Under the pieces are notes generated by a model, which searched no databases, had not been told where the DNA came from, and saw nothing but the letters and a program-made list of their open reading frames with translations. From positions 744,001 through 808,000 of the forward strand of contig JAWKNO010000002.1 of assembly GCA_041391665.1 (NCBI GenBank): 64,000 nt of DNA, in the 5' to 3' direction. This document shows, one piece after another, positions 8,855-16,441 of this stretch; positions within the stretch are counted from its first letter, which is position 1, and every line of letters starts with the position of its first letter. The translations under genes were made by a program, and so were the position numbers. The DNA comes from Bacteroidia bacterium. GTDB lineage: Bacteria; Bacteroidota; Bacteroidia; J057.

Positions 8855-10336
8855 TTACCCTACACTACCTTCGAGACTGATGGACAATAGTTTTTGTGCT
8901 TCGACGGCAAACTCCATGGGGAGTTGGTTGAGCACTTCTTTGGCGTAGCCATTGACGATAAGGGCGACTGCCTTTTCTGTATTAATACCACGCTGGTTGC
9001 AGTAAAATATCTGATCTTCTCCGATTTTGGAGGTAGTGGCTTCGTGTTCTACCGTACCGGATTTGTTGCCGACTTCGATATAGGGAAAAGTGTGAGCGCC
9101 ACACTGGTCGCCGATCAGAAGCGAGTCGCACTGGGAGAAGTTGCGGGCATTTTGTGCACCTTTCATTATTTTGACAAGGCCGCGGTAACTATTGTTGCTA
9201 TGGCCTGCGGAAATCCCTTTAGATACAATCAGGCTTCGGGTATTTTTGCCGATATGGGTCATTTTGGTACCGGTGTCAGCCTGCTGGCGTCCATTGGTAA
9301 CGGCTACGGAGTAAAATTCCCCTTCGGAGTGATCTCCTTTAAGGACAACGGAAGGGTATTTCCAGGTGATGGCGGAGCCGGTTTCTACCTGAGTCCAGGA
9401 TATTTTGGAGCGAATACCTTCGCAGATGCCGCGTTTGGTAACAAAGTTGTAAATCCCGCCCGCACCCGTTTCGGGGTCTCCGGGGTACCAGTTTTGTACG
9501 GTGGAGTATTTGATCTCTGCGTGGTCGAAGGCAACGAGTTCTACGACAGCAGCATGGAGCTGATTTTCGTCGCGTTTGGGCGCGGTACACCCTTCGAGAT
9601 AGCTGACATAGCTACCTTCTTCAGCGACGATGAGCGTTCTTTCAAACTGGCCAGTATTCTGCTCATTGATCCGGAAATAGGTAGAAAGCTCCATGGGGCA
9701 GCGCACACCTTTGGGGATATAGACAAAAGACCCGTCGGTGAATACTGCCGCGTTGAGGGCTGCGTAATAGTTGTCGGTATAAGGTACCACCGAGCCCATA
9801 TACTTGCGAATCAGATCAGGGTATTCGTGGACGGCTTCACTGAAGGAGCAGAAAATGATACCCAGTTCTTTGAGTTTTTCTTTATAAGTTGTTTTAACCG
9901 AGACACTGTCTATGACAGCGTCAACGGCGACTCCTGAGAGCACTTTTTGTTCGTAAAGCGGAATACCGAGCTTTTCAAATGTTTTGAGAAGTTCAGGATC
10001 GACTTCATCGAGGCTGTTGAGTTTAGGCTTTTGTTTAGGTGCTGCGTAGTAGTGAATATTTTGGAAGTCAATGGGAGGATAGTGAATATGCGCCCATTTG
10101 GGTTCTGCCATTTTGAGCCAGTGGTTATACGCTTTGAGGCGGTAGGCGAGCATAAATTCCGGCTCATTTTTTTTGGAAGAAATGAGCCGGATAATATCTT
10201 CATTGAGGCCTTTAGGGGCCAGATCAGACTCGATATCGGTAACCCAACCGTATTTATATTTCTGGCCGGTGACTTCCTGAATGAGTTTTTCATCATCAGA
10301 CAGGTCCTGCACAGGGGTGAACTTTTCGTCCGTCAT
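8855..10336 (-). CDS. sufB: Fe-S cluster assembly protein SufB
   Basis: SufB is the scaffold on which the nascent Fe-S cluster forms. The 493-residue protein shows family blocks YKYGWVTDIESD near the N-terminus, CSFSEAVHEYPDLIRKYMGSVVP and TYFRIN in the middle, and EHEATTSKIGEDQIFYCNQRG near the C-terminus, where Cys446 corresponds to the proposed sulfur-accepting Cys. It is the first gene of the operon sufB-C-D-S-E-T, all on the minus strand with gaps of 3-20 nt. Its leader holds a TACTTTTG promoter box, a 9-bp hairpin and a palindrome next to the start codon. Confidence 0.97.
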   Translation of the reverse strand: MTDEKFTPVQDLSDDEKLIQEVTGQKYKYGWVTDIESDLAPKGLNEDIIRLISSKKNEPEFMLAYRLKAYNHWLKMAEPKWAHIHYPPIDFQNIHYYAAPKQKPKLNSLDEVDPELLKTFEKLGIPLYEQKVLSGVAVDAVIDSVSVKTTYKEKLKELGIIFCSFSEAVHEYPDLIRKYMGSVVPYTDNYYAALNAAVFTDGSFVYIPKGVRCPMELSTYFRINEQNTGQFERTLIVAEEGSYVSYLEGCTAPKRDENQLHAAVVELVAFDHAEIKYSTVQNWYPGDPETGAGGIYNFVTKRGICEGIRSKISWTQVETGSAITWKYPSVVLKGDHSEGEFYSVAVTNGRQQADTGTKMTHIGKNTRSLIVSKGISAGHSNNSYRGLVKIMKGAQNARNFSQCDSLLIGDQCGAHTFPYIEVGNKSGTVEHEATTSKIGEDQIFYCNQRGINTEKAVALIVNGYAKEVLNQLPMEFAVEAQKLLSISLEGSVG

Positions 10337-10348
10337 CCTTAAATTTAT

Positions 10349-10363
10349 TTAGACTTAATCTAA
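10349..10363 (-). promoter_or_regulatory. 7-1-7 palindrome just upstream of sufB (candidate operator)
   Basis: TTAGACTTAATCTAA reads as TTAGACT-T-AATCTAA, a 15-bp palindrome with one mismatched position. It begins 13 nt from the sufB start codon. The 7-1-7 layout and location suggest a metal- or Fe-S-responsive repressor site (Fur- or Rrf2-like), but no regulator is encoded nearby, so the regulator is inferred only by analogy with other suf operons. Confidence 0.4.
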
Positions 10364-10380
10364 GTAGGTAACCAAAATAA

Positions 10381-10406
10381 AAGCGTATTGTTTAAGAAAT
10401 ACGCTT
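10381..10406 (-). promoter_or_regulatory. hairpin in sufB leader
   Basis: Perfect 9-bp inverted repeat (AAGCGTATT / AATACGCTT) around an 8-nt loop, lying between the promoter box and the sufB start. It has no terminal T-run of terminator type, so it may be an mRNA leader structure or a protein-binding site. Confidence 0.4.
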
Positions 10407-10417
10407 AAAAGCTTCCG

Positions 10418-10425
10418 CAAAAGTA
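10418..10425 (-). promoter_or_regulatory. -7 promoter box of suf operon (TACTTTTG)
   Basis: Read on the minus strand this is TACTTTTG, an exact match to TAnnTTTG, 81 nt before the sufB ATG. A TTG-containing -33 element at the usual spacing of about 20 nt was not found. Confidence 0.45.
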
Positions 10426-10452
10426 CGATTTATCTGCCAATGGTAAAAGAAA

Positions 10453-10481
10453 AAAACCGATCCTTTGTGGGGATCGGTTTT
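10453..10481. terminator. strong bidirectional hairpin terminator
   Basis: An 11-bp perfect stem (AAAACCGATCC / GGATCGGTTTT) with a 7-nt loop, flanked by A-runs on the left and T-runs on the right, so it could act in both directions. It separates the suf promoter from the intergenic region to the right. On the minus strand it would end any transcript coming from 10.5-10.8 kb. Confidence 0.75.
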
Positions 10482-10819
10482 GTAACTACCAAAAGCTTTA
10501 TTATGAAGAAAAGTGTTCTGTTTAGTTGTGTATACTCACAAAATACTCTTCTGTTGTCGTACGGAAAATAACCTCTGCGAGTTTTGGAAAAAGCCCTGCA
10601 AAACGTGTAGAAATATCGGCAAAAATTATGCTTGTATAACTAAATTGCCTAATCTTATCATTGTATTACAATAAGCTTTTCTGTAGAGAACCGGCATCCT
10701 TTGTAGGAGGTCGGGTATCACATTTTGATACTATTTTTCAATATATGCAACTGGTCATCGGTGGATTTGCCCATTGCGGCAGGTTTTTCGTGATGGTATA
10801 GGAATCGCATGCTACAGGA
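10482..10819. other. non-coding stretch with hairpins and a start-less ORF
   Basis: No confident gene was found here. It holds a leader-like box at 10488-10507 before a 22-codon ORF (10503-10571, plus strand), an open minus-strand frame without a usual start codon (10522-10665), an odd palindrome ATTGTATTACAAT at 10660-10672, and two hairpins at 10690-10731 ending in a T-run. Together with the preceding suf leader this is the longest gap in the window (10337-10819). Confidence 0.5.
10690..10738 (+). terminator. double hairpin with T-run (terminator or small-RNA 3' end)
   Basis: The first hairpin pairs CCG..TCCT with AGGA..CGG around TTGT (10691-10714, with an internal loop). The second pairs GTATCA (10715-10720) with TGATAC (10726-10731) and is followed by TATTTTT. 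The second has intrinsic-terminator form on the plus strand, but no plus-strand gene lies just upstream, so it may end a small RNA. Confidence 0.4.
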
Positions 10820-11512
10820 ATGGGAAAAAAAATGACAGAGAAGCTAAAAGTATTACAGATAATCTTTGACGGAGCTATCCAGTCATGGGAAATTCCGGCT
10901 TTGCGCGGCGCAATTTCTGCGAAGGTGGGGGAGCAATCGGTATTGTTTCACAACCATAAGGAGACCGGGTACCCGTTGATTCAGTACAAATGCATCCGCA
11001 ATCGCCCTGCGTTGGTATGTATTGGCGAGGGTTTGGATGAGATTCATCATTTTTTTTCGCAGCAGGACTGGTCGGTCGAAATCAGCGGACGGCGACTTCC
11101 GATGAAGATTTTGGACATAAGCCTGAATGGGTATGTCATGCAGGTCTGGGACCGCGGGTTTGAATACCAGATTCAGAACTGGATTGCCCTTAATCAGGAG
11201 GCGCACCGCGTGTTTATGGGGATGAAAAGACCTTCAGACCAGATTCCTTTTCTCGAAAAGAAGTTGACGGGGAATATCCTGTCAATGGCCAAGGGTATTG
11301 GCTGGTATGTGGATAAGCCCATTGAAACATCGATCACAAAGTTGTCGGAACCCTTTAAAGTCAGGGTAAAAGGGGTAGGGGTTCTCGCCTTTCACGCCAG
11401 GTTTCGCACCAATGTGTTTTTGCCCAATGGTATCGGGCTGGGAAAAAATGTAAGTTTTGGGTTTGGGACGGTGAATGAATTGAATACGCAGAACAAGGGT
11501 ATTGTTACTTAG
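10820..11512 (+). CDS. solitary Cas6-like (Cas6b-type) RNA endonuclease
   Basis: A 230-residue protein that I recognise as the Cas6-like family common in Bacteroidota. The N-terminal half has FDGAIQSWEIPALRGAI, LFHNH with candidate catalytic His residues, and YPLIQYKCI. The C-terminal half has LTGNILSMAKGIGW and FRTNVFLPNGIGLGKN followed by SFGFGTV (about residues 206-218), the glycine-rich RAMP loop of Cas6 enzymes. Cas6 cuts CRISPR precursor RNA at hairpins or repeats, yet no CRISPR array or other cas gene is in this window. The ATG at 10832 is an equally plausible start. It may process a non-CRISPR RNA or a distant array. Confidence 0.72.
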   Translation: MGKKMTEKLKVLQIIFDGAIQSWEIPALRGAISAKVGEQSVLFHNHKETGYPLIQYKCIRNRPALVCIGEGLDEIHHFFSQQDWSVEISGRRLPMKILDISLNGYVMQVWDRGFEYQIQNWIALNQEAHRVFMGMKRPSDQIPFLEKKLTGNILSMAKGIGWYVDKPIETSITKLSEPFKVRVKGVGVLAFHARFRTNVFLPNGIGLGKNVSFGFGTVNELNTQNKGIVT

Positions 11513-11737
11513 AACGGTAGAATAAGGGTTAATAGAATTGAGGCCAGATTGTAATCTTGCCCTACTGTTCGTGCCGATGGGTGGTTGGACATATTTGCTA
11601 CTGACATTTGATGCCTCCGGAATCGCTGCGGAGGTGGAAAAAATATTGAAATCATCGGTTTTGGGTATGGGGTGAAAATTATCAGCCCCTGTGGTTTTCC
11701 CATATTCTGCGCATCTTTAGTGTTTAATCTTTGTGGA

Positions 11738-13660
11738 ATGATGCGGTTTTACCTTTTGTTGTTTGGGGGTGTTGTCTGCCTGCGGCTCGCTGCAACTTTG
11801 TCTGCCGCACCCGACTCTCTGCTGGTCAATCAATGGCTGGACTCTGCCGCGTTATATGAAATATCTTCACCTGCTAAGGCACTGGACTTTTACATAAAAT
11901 CGATATCCGCTGCCAAAACCTCCCACTTCCCAAAAGGTGAAGCAAAGTCGTGCTACTATGCTGCTTACGTCCTTCAGTCTATGGGGGAAAACGGGCGAGC
12001 TGATTCTTTTTTCCGACAGGGACTCCTGGTTTTTGAGGCGTTGAATGACCTTCCCGGAATGGCCCGATCCTATAATGGCATCGCTTCCTGTGCCCAACAT
12101 AGCGGTGATTATGCCGCATCTGTACAATATTTTCTTAAGGCGGCAGAAGTTCTGCAACGGATTCCTCAACCCAAAGAAAAACATCTGCGCAATCTGGCGA
12201 CAATCTGGTTTAATGTCGCAGTGGTGTTTAAAAAAACGGAAAATTATTCCGAAGCCCGCCAATATCTGGAGTCTGCCACCCGCCAGTACCAGTTGCTCAA
12301 CGACACGGCTTCTGTCGCTGATTGTTATAATAATCTGGGCAGTCTCTTTGGTGCGATGGGTGATTCTGCTCAGGAGGAATTGTATCTGCGAAAAGCTTAT
12401 CGGGAAATCATCCGTAACGCAAATGCCGGAACCAGTATCCGCTCGGTCGTGCATGTGAATATGGGGGTGCTGGCAGTTCGGGCGGGGGATCTACCCGGAG
12501 CGCTTCAATTCTATGAAAAGGCACTTGTTTATGCCCGCGCTTCCAGCCGGTATGAAACCGTAAAGGTCCTTTACGAACTCGCGCTGCTGTATATCCGCCT
12601 AAATCGTTGGCCTGATGCTGATGCTGCCCAGCAGGAAATGCTTGACTACGGTGAAAAAAATCACTCCTTCTCCGTACTTCAGGATGCCTGGGATATTCGC
12701 TCCCGTATCGAAGCGGGGCAAAATAATTATTCTGCGGCTCTGACCGCACACCAGCTGTATGCAGCCTACCGCGACAGCGTAATGAGTAGCGAACAAAGAA
12801 AAACAGTAGTCGAACTCGAAAGACAATATCAGACTGCACAAAAGGATAAGGAAATTTTGGCTAAATCTGCGGAAATCAGGCGTGTATATGCATGGGTGGC
12901 CGTATCTGTTGGGGCGTTTCTTGTTGCTGGTTTGCTTGTGGTTCTGTTGTTGAACCGACTTCGCCATCGCCGGATCATCTACACACAGGAGATAAAAACT
13001 CTTCGCCAGGAAGAACAACTCAAACACATGCAGGCTCTGATTGCCGGAGAAGAAAAAGAAAGATCGCGTATTGCCCGCGATCTTCACGATAATATCGGCG
13101 GTCTGCTTTCCGCAGCGAAAATGCATTTCCAGCTATTGATCAAAAAACAGCCTGCTCCGGAAGAAAATGTAGATTTAAATAAAACGCTTGAACTCCTTGA
13201 CCAGGCTGCTGTTGAGGTCCGCCATACTGCGCACAACCTCATGCCCGAAACCTTGATCCGCCTGGGCCTTGAAACTGCATTAGTTCAGTTCTGTGAAAAA
13301 ATTTCGAGTTCTGCCAGCCTGAAAATCGATGTGCAGGTATATGGATGGGAAGAAAGTTTGTCTGACAATCAAAACCTGTTGATTTATCGCATTGTTCAGG
13401 AATTACTGAATAATGTGCTGAAACACGCTGCCGCTACCGAAGTCCTTGTTCAAATCAACCGCCACGATAAGTTGCTGAGTCTTACTGTGGAGGATAATGG
13501 CAAGGGTTTTATGCCTGAAGGGTTGTCTGTAGGAATGGGGCTCACCAGTATAGAGATGAGAGTACAAGCATTAAGTGGGAAAATGGAAATACATTCGGTC
13601 CCCGGGCGTGGCACTTCTGTTTTTATTCAGTTACCTTTATCCTCAAACAAGGAAATATGA
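11738..13660 (+). CDS. TPR-containing sensor histidine kinase (HisKA_3/NarX-type)
   Basis: The 640-residue protein starts with a signal-like segment (MMRFYLLLFGGVVCLRLAATLSA), then tetratricopeptide repeats over roughly residues 25-370, one transmembrane helix near 384-407, a coiled coil, and a HisKA_3 dimerisation domain with the phosphorylated His450 in ARDLHDNIG. A C-terminal HATPase domain has the N-box ELLNNVLKHA and DNGKGF. I prefer the start at 11738 over the frame extension to 11672 because it gives a proper signal peptide. Its stop overlaps the next start by 4 nt (ATGA), so it pairs with the NarL-type regulator. The TPR sensor faces the periplasm; the ligand is unknown. Confidence 0.9.
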   Translation: MMRFYLLLFGGVVCLRLAATLSAAPDSLLVNQWLDSAALYEISSPAKALDFYIKSISAAKTSHFPKGEAKSCYYAAYVLQSMGENGRADSFFRQGLLVFEALNDLPGMARSYNGIASCAQHSGDYAASVQYFLKAAEVLQRIPQPKEKHLRNLATIWFNVAVVFKKTENYSEARQYLESATRQYQLLNDTASVADCYNNLGSLFGAMGDSAQEELYLRKAYREIIRNANAGTSIRSVVHVNMGVLAVRAGDLPGALQFYEKALVYARASSRYETVKVLYELALLYIRLNRWPDADAAQQEMLDYGEKNHSFSVLQDAWDIRSRIEAGQNNYSAALTAHQLYAAYRDSVMSSEQRKTVVELERQYQTAQKDKEILAKSAEIRRVYAWVAVSVGAFLVAGLLVVLLLNRLRHRRIIYTQEIKTLRQEEQLKHMQALIAGEEKERSRIARDLHDNIGGLLSAAKMHFQLLIKKQPAPEENVDLNKTLELLDQAAVEVRHTAHNLMPETLIRLGLETALVQFCEKISSSASLKIDVQVYGWEESLSDNQNLLIYRIVQELLNNVLKHAAATEVLVQINRHDKLLSLTVEDNGKGFMPEGLSVGMGLTSIEMRVQALSGKMEIHSVPGRGTSVFIQLPLSSNKEI

Positions 13661-14295
13661 TTCGTGTTTTTCTGGCGGATGATCATCCGGTTGTGCTCAA
13701 TGGTATTGCCGCCATGCTTGCCGGTGAACCTGATTTGGCAGTGACTGGTACAGCGCTTTCGGCAGCAGCACTTATGGAAAAACTCCAGAGAGAAGATGAC
13801 TATGATGTATTGTTACTGGATCTGAATTTTGCCGATGGGGACGGTATGGCATTGTGCCGGCGTATTTCCAAAACCTACCCCAGCCTCTGTATTATAGTCC
13901 TTACCAATATCGAAGAAACAGCGATTGTAAAAAACATGATAAAAAGTGGTGCCCGCGGGTATTTACTCAAATCTGTCAGCCGCGATGAATTGCTCCTTGC
14001 CATAAGGAAAGTACATAACTCCAATGAGGCATATATTCAGTCAGAACTACAGAAAAAAATACTGGGTACTGCCATGGGAATAAAGCCTTCGACAGCATAT
14101 ATACCCAAACTTACCGCTCGTGAAAAGGATATTCTTGTCTGTATTGTGGAAGGGCTGACAACACAGGAGATGGCTGACCGGCTATTTGTGAGTGTGAGTA
14201 CAATAGAAACGCATCGACTCAACCTGCTTCAAAAATTTGGAGTCCCCAATATGGCCGCCCTGGTCAGGGAAGCCATATTGAAGGGGTTGATATGA
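13657..14295 (+). CDS. NarL/FixJ-type response regulator
   Basis: Residues 1-120 form a receiver domain with acidic pocket ADDH, phospho-acceptor Asp55 in LLLDLNFADG, switch Thr in VLTN and Lys in YLLKS. Residues 148-212 form a LuxR-type helix-turn-helix (KLTAREKDILVCIVEGLTT, then STIETHRLNLLQKFGV). It is the cognate regulator of the overlapping TPR kinase gene. Target genes cannot be predicted from the sequence. Confidence 0.93.
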   Translation: MIRVFLADDHPVVLNGIAAMLAGEPDLAVTGTALSAAALMEKLQREDDYDVLLLDLNFADGDGMALCRRISKTYPSLCIIVLTNIEETAIVKNMIKSGARGYLLKSVSRDELLLAIRKVHNSNEAYIQSELQKKILGTAMGIKPSTAYIPKLTAREKDILVCIVEGLTTQEMADRLFVSVSTIETHRLNLLQKFGVPNMAALVREAILKGLI

Positions 14296-14298
14296 GGA

Positions 14299-14937
14299 TT
14301 AGTTTCGGGTGAACCAGAGTAAATGCGGCGTGCCTCCCACATTAAGCTGCATCTCAAAATGTGGAGGATTGTGAAATCCCACACTGGTATTATGTGCAAA
14401 CCCATACAACTCGGTCAGATTCCCATAGTTTGATATATTTAGGCTGGTTCCGTTGGGAAACCGCATGTTGCACATATATCCGTCTTCACTGGCTACCAAA
14501 GTAGCTTCATTGCCACTGTTGCCAAAATTGGCGATCTGAAAAGAATAGGTAAAGTTGTCGTTTATGGGGTTGATAGGCAGCACGTTTTTAAATGTAACCG
14601 GATAGGTGACCTTCTGAAAATTGAAAGAATCAGAAACCGTATAGTTACCCTCCAGTACCTGCCCACAAATGCTGTGACTGGACCCGGAATAGATATCGCA
14701 TAAGTCTCCGGAATAGCCAGGAGGACATTCGCAGTAACAGACCAGTGGATCCGGATGGGCGATGCTGCCAACCGCACAGGGATAGCCGTTCTCCTTGATA
14801 TTACATTGACATTCACAGACATCGAGCAGAAGTTTTTCTGTAGGACTGCAAACAGGTTTGTCTATGCAGCAGCCCTGACAACCTGCCAGCAGCATAATAA
14901 AGCAAGAGACAAGGATAATAATGGTGTGGTTTTTCAT
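14299..14937 (-). CDS. lipoprotein with EGF-like cysteine-rich region
   Basis: A 212-residue envelope protein. The signal peptide ends in lipobox LLAGC (Cys20). Residues about 23-85 are Cys-rich, with CECQC and the EGF-like ending CYCECPPGYSGDLC, which is unusual for a bacterial lipoprotein. The remainder is a predicted beta-rich domain without a recognised family. I chose ATG at 14937 because it gives the lipoprotein signal; the upstream frame overlaps the neighbour. It starts 4 nt after the stop of the preceding secreted-protein gene and ends 3 nt from the convergent response regulator, so the two secreted proteins likely form one operon. Confidence 0.7.
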   Translation of the reverse strand: MKNHTIIILVSCFIMLLAGCQGCCIDKPVCSPTEKLLLDVCECQCNIKENGYPCAVGSIAHPDPLVCYCECPPGYSGDLCDIYSGSSHSICGQVLEGNYTVSDSFNFQKVTYPVTFKNVLPINPINDNFTYSFQIANFGNSGNEATLVASEDGYMCNMRFPNGTSLNISNYGNLTELYGFAHNTSVGFHNPPHFEMQLNVGGTPHLLWFTRN

Positions 14938-14941
14938 GGTA

Positions 14942-15592
14942 TTAATCATTTTTCTTGTCATAAAATATTTCCACACTACCATCGGGATTGGTGTAAACAG
15001 AAGACTGATTTCCGCTATTATCTTTGGAACTGAAATAACCAAATCCACCCCCACTCCCAAAAGAAGAATAGGCGCCTGAGGTAGCATTGTTTTTGTAGTA
15101 TCCATTCCCCTTACTCTGCTGCTGAAGGATTTGGGCCATCTGCATAAGATTACCGGTCGGGTAGGGGACGCCTTCTGTACCGAAATTCCCATAGGCATCT
15201 ACCCAATATCTGCCGCGTTGTGTGGATGTTCCAAATGGAGCGAAAAGTGTATTCAACCCCTGTACATCCGCAGCATGTAGTTCACGTCCGTTGATAAAAA
15301 CACCCGTATTGCCGGCAGATGCGCGTGGCGAAAGAGCACCCCCGAGATTCATATTGGCCGTAGTAAATCCCAGGCATGGGCCACCCGTGAGTCCCCAGGA
15401 GCCATTCATCCGATCGTACCAATAGTCGCCATCGGCTATGGTAATGTGTGCCATCATGTCCAGTTGCTGTAGGGTAGGGGTGTCTAACAAAGATCCGTTG
15501 ACGAGGACTTTGCGTGTTGTGGTTTGTGCAAAAATGCTCATGCTGAAAAACAGCAGAGCAAAAAGTGGAAGATGTAACAGGATGATTTTCAT
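14942..15592 (-). CDS. secreted protein with repeated YWYD/WG-GGP and GRYWxDxxGNxG motifs
   Basis: A 216-residue protein with a clear signal peptide (to about SIFAQ, residue 23). Residues 28-100 read LVNGSLLDTPTLQQL, then GDYWYDRMNGSWGLTGGP. Residues 100-150 repeat the same plan as VFINGRELHAADVQ and GRYWVDAYGNFG, so the protein is an internal duplication of a VNGxxL..L..YWxDxxxGxxG unit. I know of similar unnamed secreted proteins but no assigned function. The C-terminal 65 residues are Gly/Ser/Asn-rich and low complexity. It is co-directional with the EGF-like lipoprotein 4 nt downstream. Confidence 0.65.
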   Translation of the reverse strand: MKIILLHLPLFALLFFSMSIFAQTTTRKVLVNGSLLDTPTLQQLDMMAHITIADGDYWYDRMNGSWGLTGGPCLGFTTANMNLGGALSPRASAGNTGVFINGRELHAADVQGLNTLFAPFGTSTQRGRYWVDAYGNFGTEGVPYPTGNLMQMAQILQQQSKGNGYYKNNATSGAYSSFGSGGGFGYFSSKDNSGNQSSVYTNPDGSVEIFYDKKND

Positions 15593-15670
15593 AAAGTCAA
15601 ACTTTTAAGATTTCGTTTGTCTTTACAAATATGGCCTCCTGCTACCATAGGCACTTCAGGGAAAACCGCC

Positions 15671-15701
15671 AAAAAAAAACTTCAGGGTTTTCCCTGAAGT
15701 T
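15671..15701 (-). terminator. intrinsic terminator of the peroxiredoxin gene
   Basis: Perfect 10-bp stem (AACTTCAGGG / CCCTGAAGTT) with a 4-nt loop; read on the minus strand it is followed by a run of T residues (15671-15679). It lies 28 nt after the peroxiredoxin stop codon. Confidence 0.85.
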
Positions 15702-15728
15702 CCTTATTGAATGGTATGTGAGTCTTCT

Positions 15729-16364
15729 CTATTTATTGGGCTGTGGGGTTACCCGCAGGTAGGGTTTTACCTCGGTGTAGCCTTTCGGGAACTTTGCGGC
15801 CAAATCTTCTTTGGGAATGGCGGGGCTGATAATGACATCCTGCCCATCTTCCCAGTTTACGGGTGTGGAGACGCTGTAGTTGGCTGTAAGCTGAAGGGAA
15901 TCCAATACACGCAGGATTTCGACGAAGTTTCTGCCTGTGCTGGGCGGATAGGTGAGTGTCAGCTTGATCTTTTTGTCGGGGCCAATGATAAATACTGACC
16001 TGACGGTTACTTTTTCCGCAGCTTCAGGGTGAATCATGTCATACAGAACCGCAACTTTTTTATCACTGTCAGCAATGATGGGAAAATTGACATCAGCGCC
16101 CTGGGTTTCCTTAATATCCTTTAACCATCCATCAAAATCATCGATGGGATCCACACTCAGCCCGATCATTTTGGTGTTTCTTTTGTCAAATTCTGACTTC
16201 ATACTTGCCGCCATTCCGAGTTCTGTCGTACAAACCGGAGTATAGTTGGCAGGATGTGAAAAAAGAATCGCCCACTGACCTTTGATATAGTCGTGGAAAT
16301 GTATTTCGCCCTGAGTCGTAAGTGCGGTAAAATCTGGTGCAATTTCTCCTAGTCGTAATGGCAT
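15729..16364 (-). CDS. 1-Cys peroxiredoxin (Prx6-type)
   Basis: A 211-residue thiol peroxidase that reduces peroxides. The active-site block SHPANYTPVCTTELG places the peroxidatic Cys at residue 45. The C-terminal extension (VNWEDGQDVIISPAI, FPKGYTEVKPYLR) is characteristic of the Prx6 subgroup, and no second (resolving) Cys is present, so it is a 1-Cys enzyme. It has no signal peptide and should be cytosolic. It is transcribed alone, with its own terminator. Confidence 0.93.
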   Translation of the reverse strand: MPLRLGEIAPDFTALTTQGEIHFHDYIKGQWAILFSHPANYTPVCTTELGMAASMKSEFDKRNTKMIGLSVDPIDDFDGWLKDIKETQGADVNFPIIADSDKKVAVLYDMIHPEAAEKVTVRSVFIIGPDKKIKLTLTYPPSTGRNFVEILRVLDSLQLTANYSVSTPVNWEDGQDVIISPAIPKEDLAAKFPKGYTEVKPYLRVTPQPNK

Positions 16365-16441
16365 AATTAATTATTATTTGGAAGGTGTTATTCGTTTGAT
16401 ATCATTTTACGGAAACCTGCGGGTGGTGTTTTCCCGGGTCG

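Noticed and set aside
8894..9937. Long plus-strand open frame (347 codons) opposite sufB
   Set aside because: The minus strand encodes a full, highly conserved SufB. The opposite frame has no recognisable domain.
10503..10571. 22-codon plus-strand ORF MKKSVLFS... after the leader-like box
   Set aside because: Too short to support as a gene on its own. Its leader resembles that of a SusC gene, so it is reported only as part of the shared-box finding.
11612..11636. CCTCCG/CGGAGG hairpin before the TPR kinase gene
   Set aside because: Only 6 bp with a 9-nt loop and no T-run. It could be chance in a 225-nt gap.
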